The position numbers were made by a program, and so were the translations under genes. Shown one piece after another: positions 6,005 through 9,455 of a DNA stretch of 9,455 nt; the first letter of the stretch is position 1, and the number at the start of each line of letters is the position of its first letter. Source of the stretch: Deltaproteobacteria bacterium (lineage in GTDB: Bacteria; Desulfobacterota; Desulfomonilia; UBA1062); NCBI GenBank assembly GCA_020053185.1, contig JAGVNP010000071.1:1-9455 (forward strand), written 5' to 3'. The notes beneath the pieces are model-generated. The model did no database searches. It was not told the origin of the DNA and saw only the letters and a program-made list of their open reading frames with translations.

Positions 6005-6541
6005 TTATGCCTTGAATTTCCCGAAGTCTTCAGGATTCATCTTTTCCAGGATCTCCTTGAGCTTGTCTTTATCTTTTTCATAATTGAAATTGAAGATAAG
6101 CTCTGATTCCCCGGAAACTTGTATCGGGGATGTCTGGCTTGCCTGATCGAGCACATGACGTGAAACAAAGACTTTGGCTTTTGCCCGCAAGACAAGAGCA
6201 ATGGCATCAGACGGCCGCGCATCGATCGATATGGTGTGTTTGTGGTTTTCAGACTTAATAGTGATAAGGGCATAGAATACATTATCCTTTAAGTCTTCTA
6301 TCTCTATCTTTGTGACTTTTCCGCCCAGCCTCTCTATTACTGTGTTAAGCAGGTCATGTGTCATTGGACGCGAAAACGTTACATCCTCCAGGGATGCTGC
6401 GATGGCACTTGCTTCATTGATCCCTATCCAGATGGGCAAGACCATTTTGTTTTCCAAATCCCGCAATATGACAATAGGGGTGTTGTTAGGATCAAGGGCG
6501 ATTCCTACAATCTTCATCTCAACAAATGTTCTTGCCTTCAT
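6005..6541 (-). CDS. DUF151 / bifunctional nuclease (BFN) family protein
   Basis: This small soluble protein (178 residues) has the full DUF151 (BFN) domain. The two family hallmarks are the LPIWIG..EA block (35-44), followed by RPMTHDLL (58-65), and the DARPSDAIAL block (107-116). Plant members have been reported to cleave DNA and RNA; in bacteria the role is mostly unproven. There is no UvrB/UvrC-type tail, which some members carry, only a charged C-terminus from about residue 154. GGGAG (6546-6550) stands 4 bases before the ATG, which decides the start; M9 would be an alternative. The gene follows the ABC ATPase gene after 51 bases and is probably in the same transcript. A weak TTGACT/TACCTT promoter-like pair lies in that gap. 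Confidence 0.93.
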   Translation of the reverse strand: MKARTFVEMKIVGIALDPNNTPIVILRDLENKMVLPIWIGINEASAIAASLEDVTFSRPMTHDLLNTVIERLGGKVTKIEIEDLKDNVFYALITIKSENHKHTISIDARPSDAIALVLRAKAKVFVSRHVLDQASQTSPIQVSGESELIFNFNYEKDKDKLKEILEKMNPEDFGKFKA

Positions 6542-6559
6542 ATAACTCCCTTACTTTTC

Positions 6560-6588
6560 AAGGTAAGCCTGTGTATCATACAAGTCAA
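6560..6588 (-). promoter_or_regulatory. Weak promoter-like boxes before the DUF151 gene
   Basis: On the minus strand TTGACT (6583-6588, 5 of 6) and TACCTT (6560-6565, 3 of 6) are 17 bp apart. The poor -10 box and the position inside an apparent operon make this doubtful. It might give the DUF151 gene some independent expression. Confidence 0.2.
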
Positions 6589-6592
6589 TATC

Positions 6593-7462
6593 CTAAATAT
6601 TTCGGAGATTATTTTCTTTTGCTTTGAGTTTTTCTGACAAGTACGAGATAAGATCATCCATGTTCCAGGATAGATGATCCAAGTGAACGCCAGCATCAGT
6701 AAGCCATTTCTGCACCATAAGCACTAAAGGCGGGGTGATTTGGTGTTCTTCCATTTCCTGTATATGAAGCAGGCTATCATGTTTTTTGAAATCAAAGATC
6801 TGTTGTCCCTGGGAAAGACCGATGATCCTGTCTGTGATGCTTAAAAGTTCATCAAGATTGTGTGTGACAAGTATGACAGTGATATCCTGAAGCTGTGATA
6901 TAAGGCCAATAAGCTCTTTTCTTCCCCTTGCGTCTAAGCCTGCAGTAGGCTCATCCAGCATAAGGATTTCAGGGGATGTAAGCAGCGTTGATGCGAGCGC
7001 GAGTTTTCTTTTTTCTCCGGAACTTAAGCTAAACGGCGAGATTTTCTTCAGTCTCGCGATATCCATTTCAAATCTGTCAAGAATATCACTAGCCTTGGAT
7101 TCAATCGCACGGTCGTCGAGGTTACTGAGGTTTTTTATTCCAAAAACCATCTCATCGTACGCATTTTCATGAAAGAACTGATGTTCCGGGAATTGGAACA
7201 AAAGCCCTATGCACTTTCTAATTGAGGCGAGTTGTTTCTTTTTTTTTAATGTCTTTACACTTTTTTTATCAAAGAAAATGTCCCCGCTTGTTGGCAGGAT
7301 CAATGCATCTATCAGCTGAAGTAAAGTTGTTTTGCCTGAGCCTGCAGGGCCAGTGATTGCGATCTTTTCCCCTTGCGAGATCTTTAGATTGATATCTTTA
7401 AGTGCCCAGGATTTATCCCCAAGATCATATGAAAAAGATACGTTTGTAAGCTCTATTTCCAT
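6593..7462 (-). CDS. ECF/CbiO-type ABC transporter ATPase
   Basis: This 289-residue protein is an ATP-binding subunit of the energy-coupling-factor (cobalt, nickel or vitamin uptake) kind. All nucleotide-binding motifs are present: Walker A GPAGSGKTT (38-46), Q loop with FQFPEHQFF (89-97) as in EcfA/CbiO proteins, signature LSSGE (146-150), Walker B ILMLDE (166-171) and switch H201. The signature reads SSGE in place of the common SGGQ. About 80 residues follow the core ATPase domain. No EcfT membrane protein or substrate-binding S component is next to it in this window, so its partners must be elsewhere, or it serves another role. The ATG lies inside the end of polX (10-base overlap) and no strong ribosome site precedes it, which suggests translational coupling. 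A nine-A run in the coding strand (7239-7247) encodes part of a lysine cluster (73-76). Confidence 0.9.
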   Translation of the reverse strand: MEIELTNVSFSYDLGDKSWALKDINLKISQGEKIAITGPAGSGKTTLLQLIDALILPTSGDIFFDKKSVKTLKKKKQLASIRKCIGLLFQFPEHQFFHENAYDEMVFGIKNLSNLDDRAIESKASDILDRFEMDIARLKKISPFSLSSGEKRKLALASTLLTSPEILMLDEPTAGLDARGRKELIGLISQLQDITVILVTHNLDELLSITDRIIGLSQGQQIFDFKKHDSLLHIQEMEEHQITPPLVLMVQKWLTDAGVHLDHLSWNMDDLISYLSEKLKAKENNLRNI

Positions 7463-9156
7463 CTCTGCGTAAGCCTTTTCTTTGTCTCGATCACATCAAA
7501 TGTATTGATGCACGATGCTGCTGCGACAAAACCCTTTCTTGCCATGATAATGCCAAAGCGCATATCGTTTAGGCCCTGTACAATATGGGCATCAGGTCCT
7601 ATTGAAATCAGGCCTCCTGAAGAGATGAATTTTGGTATCAGCCTCCAGTTGAGATCAAGCCTTTGCGGGTTTGCATTAAGCTCGATGATCACTGAATTTT
7701 GGATTGCCTGTTCAAGCACTTCCTCTATATCTACCTGATAGGGCTCCCTGGACAGAAGAAGGCCGCCTGTTGGATGACCGAGTATCGAGGTATAGGGATT
7801 TTTAATGGCAGCAATGATCCGCTTTGTCATATCAGATTTTGCCATGCTCATGTTCGAATGTACGCTTGCTATCACAAAATCGAACTGCCTCAAGGTCGTT
7901 TCATCATAGTCTAAAGATCCATCAGGCAAAATCTCGGATTCGATTCCCTTTAATATGGTTATTCCTGAAGCCTCATTGAGCGTATCGATTTCCTTGTGCT
8001 GCCGCGCGATATCTTTTAGCGATAGGCCGCCTGCGTAGTATGCGCTAACACTGTGATCAGCAATGCCGATCCATTGATAGCCAAGCTGGCTTGCCCTGGA
8101 CACCATTTGTTTGAGTGGGGTTTTTCCATCGCTGTAGGTAGTATGGTTGTGTATGGTGCCTATGATGTCGCGCTCTTCAATAAGAGCTGGGATCTTATTG
8201 TTTTTTGAAAGCTCGATCTCTTTACCGCCCCAGTCCCTCAGCTCCGGGGGAATAGGGTCAATGCCGAGCGCGTGATAGATGTCGTCTTCATTATCGAGAT
8301 CGATAGGAGCGCCATTTTTGAGCATAAGACTTTCTTTAATCTCAATGTTTTTTTCTAGTCCGATATTTTTTACCATTTCCACGTGAGCAGACGGGCCAGT
8401 TGTAGAGAAATGCCTCGGGATAAAATTCTCCTGCTTTGTTATATAAATACGAACCGGTGGAGAATCCGGCGATGTCAGCATAAGTCCGAGATCATCTTCT
8501 TTTATCTCATATCCTGGCAGTATCTTTATCAGGATCTCAACCAGATCATTCCTTTCCTGCACAATCAGCTCTATCCGGGAAAGCGTCTCCATGCCTCTGC
8601 GGCATTCGCCGGTAGCTTCTACCCTTATGTTGTGCTGGCTCAGACAGGCCTTGATCTGATCGCAGAAGTTAAGGCCCTGATCAATCAGATACCTTCCCCT
8701 GTAGCTGAGCACATTATCAATGTCATAAATAATTCTTTCCTGTATCTTTTTTGAGAACCATTTCATGGAGGAAAGCTTGCCTTGTATACATGCCTGCCTC
8801 AAGTCCTCGATGGTTGAGATCTGTAATTCGTCATAGATCTGCTTGATTCTCTTTTGCCCAAGGCCAGGGATCTTCATTATTTCAAAAAGACTTTTTGGGA
8901 CTTTTAAGCGAAGATCTTCTATGGCAGAAAAATCTTTTTCTGTTATCCAAGCCTCGATCAAGGCAGAAATGCTTTTCCCGATGCCGCTTATGCTTGAAAG
9001 CTCTCCATCCCGTATTATCTCATCCACAGGCTTTGGCAGAGAAGCGACTGTATAGGAAGCCTTTTGGTATGCAGTTACCTTGAAAGTGTTCTCGCCCAAG
9101 AATTCCAGATAAGATGCCATTTCTGCGAGGAGTTGTGCAATATAACGGTTATCCAT
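7453..9156 (-). CDS. polX: PolX-family protein: degenerate polymerase plus intact PHP domain
   Basis: PolX proteins are repair enzymes joining a family-X DNA polymerase to a C-terminal PHP phosphoesterase/3'-5' exonuclease. At 567 residues this is about the usual length. The N-terminal part has two helix-hairpin-helix-like segments (SGIGKS at 57-62, PGLGQK at 97-102). In the palm the usual RRG..ET.GDID motif reads RRGMETLSRIEL (186-197): the two metal-binding Asp are R194 and E196. The third Asp is also replaced, with VRIYI (235-239) where VDLRV is expected. The usual FTGSK..HN segment is altered as well (250-259). Polymerase activity is therefore very unlikely. The PHP metal site looks complete: H336, H338, D343, H368, E406, H433, H461, D522 and H524. 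A GGAG site stands 8 bases before the ATG, which overlaps the mtaB stop by 8 bases. It is probably a DNA-binding nuclease or phosphoesterase. Confidence 0.93.
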   Translation of the reverse strand: MDNRYIAQLLAEMASYLEFLGENTFKVTAYQKASYTVASLPKPVDEIIRDGELSSISGIGKSISALIEAWITEKDFSAIEDLRLKVPKSLFEIMKIPGLGQKRIKQIYDELQISTIEDLRQACIQGKLSSMKWFSKKIQERIIYDIDNVLSYRGRYLIDQGLNFCDQIKACLSQHNIRVEATGECRRGMETLSRIELIVQERNDLVEILIKILPGYEIKEDDLGLMLTSPDSPPVRIYITKQENFIPRHFSTTGPSAHVEMVKNIGLEKNIEIKESLMLKNGAPIDLDNEDDIYHALGIDPIPPELRDWGGKEIELSKNNKIPALIEERDIIGTIHNHTTYSDGKTPLKQMVSRASQLGYQWIGIADHSVSAYYAGGLSLKDIARQHKEIDTLNEASGITILKGIESEILPDGSLDYDETTLRQFDFVIASVHSNMSMAKSDMTKRIIAAIKNPYTSILGHPTGGLLLSREPYQVDIEEVLEQAIQNSVIIELNANPQRLDLNWRLIPKFISSGGLISIGPDAHIVQGLNDMRFGIIMARKGFVAAASCINTFDVIETKKRLTQRWK

Positions 9157-9454
9157 TGATCTCTCCGAAAAGCATATTGTTCTTTATATCTGTTATCTTT
9201 GCGTTCACAATACATCCTTTCTGCAGGCTGCCTGGCAGAATGACATTGAGATAATTTGAGGTGAGGCCGACAGAATTGCCAGGGCCAGTCTTGAACACTA
9301 GCACTTCTGCCAACTTTCCGATTTGAGAGCGAAGGAATCGATCTTTTTTTTCAGTAGATATAGATTTCAGTAAAGAGACCCGCTCACTTTTAATGATGTC
9401 AGGGATATCATTGCCTAGTTCTGCTGCCTTGGTTCCAGGCCTTTTCGAAAAAGG
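9149..9454 (-). CDS. mtaB: MtaB-like tRNA methylthiotransferase, C-terminal fragment
   Basis: This is the last 101 residues of a radical-SAM methylthiotransferase; the start and the Fe-S motifs lie beyond the window. MtaB adds a methylthio group to N6-threonylcarbamoyladenosine at position 37 of ANN-reading tRNAs. The visible PFSKRPGTKAA segment marks the end of the radical-SAM core in MtaB/MiaB proteins. It is followed by a charged linker with KSERVSLLK, then a TRAM-like RNA-binding beta domain that includes the VGLTSNYLNV stretch. MtaB is favoured over MiaB because of the FSKRPGT wording and the short TRAM end, but MiaB or a relative cannot be excluded. The stop TAA lies in ATGGATAA, where the ATG starts polX, so the two genes overlap by 8 bases and are surely cotranscribed. 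Confidence 0.85.
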   Translation of the reverse strand, partial: PFSKRPGTKAAELGNDIPDIIKSERVSLLKSISTEKKDRFLRSQIGKLAEVLVFKTGPGNSVGLTSNYLNVILPGSLQKGCIVNAKITDIKNNMLFGEING

Positions 9455-9455
9455 A

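Noticed and set aside
8383..8754. A 123-residue + strand open frame within polX
   Set aside because: It lies antisense to the conserved PolX coding sequence and resembles no protein.

Overview
The window looks like ordinary chromosomal DNA of a free-living Gram-negative bacterium with mid-range GC content. It carries a heterodisulfide-reductase-type iron-sulfur protein, a secreted protein with a signal peptide, bacterial GlnRS with its tRNA, a YihG-type acyltransferase and dispersed GTCATTGCGAG-type palindromes. My best guess is a Nitrospirota- or Desulfobacterota-like anaerobe, but this is a weak inference from gene content. I see no phage, CRISPR or transposase genes.

Layout. Positions 3-1013 (+) hold the 3' part of a two-CCG-domain iron-sulfur protein whose start lies outside the window. 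A palindromic repeat (1030-1100) and a hairpin terminator (1170-1207) separate it from a convergent gene for a secreted protein of unknown function (1206-2603, -). Between that gene and the tRNAs is a compact divergent promoter region: two TTGACA boxes sit in the arms of one perfect 9-bp inverted repeat. The + strand then carries tRNA-Gln(CUG), tRNA-Glu(CUC), a strong terminator, and glnS (3039-4727) with its own apparent promoter. A composite, nested palindromic repeat (4778-4912) fills the gap after glnS. The rest of the window is a minus-strand cluster, read from the right: the end of an mtaB-like methylthiotransferase gene (9149-9454), a PolX-family gene (7453-9156), an ECF/CbiO-type ABC ATPase (6593-7462), a DUF151 bifunctional-nuclease-family gene (6005-6541) and a YihG-like acyltransferase (4948-5859).

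How the genes work together. The tRNA-Gln/tRNA-Glu/glnS group is a translation module in which the synthetase sits beside its own substrate tRNA. mtaB, polX and the ATPase gene overlap by 8 and 10 bases and are almost certainly one transcript with coupled translation. DUF151 follows after 51 bases. The acyltransferase is 145 bases further on and probably has its own promoter. The combination of tRNA modification, a DNA-repair-type protein, an orphan transporter ATPase and a DUF151 protein has no obvious common pathway.

The most interesting points are these. The PolX protein has lost all three catalytic polymerase carboxylates but keeps a complete PHP nuclease metal site. The CCG protein has lost every cysteine of its first CCG domain. 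One palindromic repeat appears inserted inside another. I did not find a clearly new multi-gene system.
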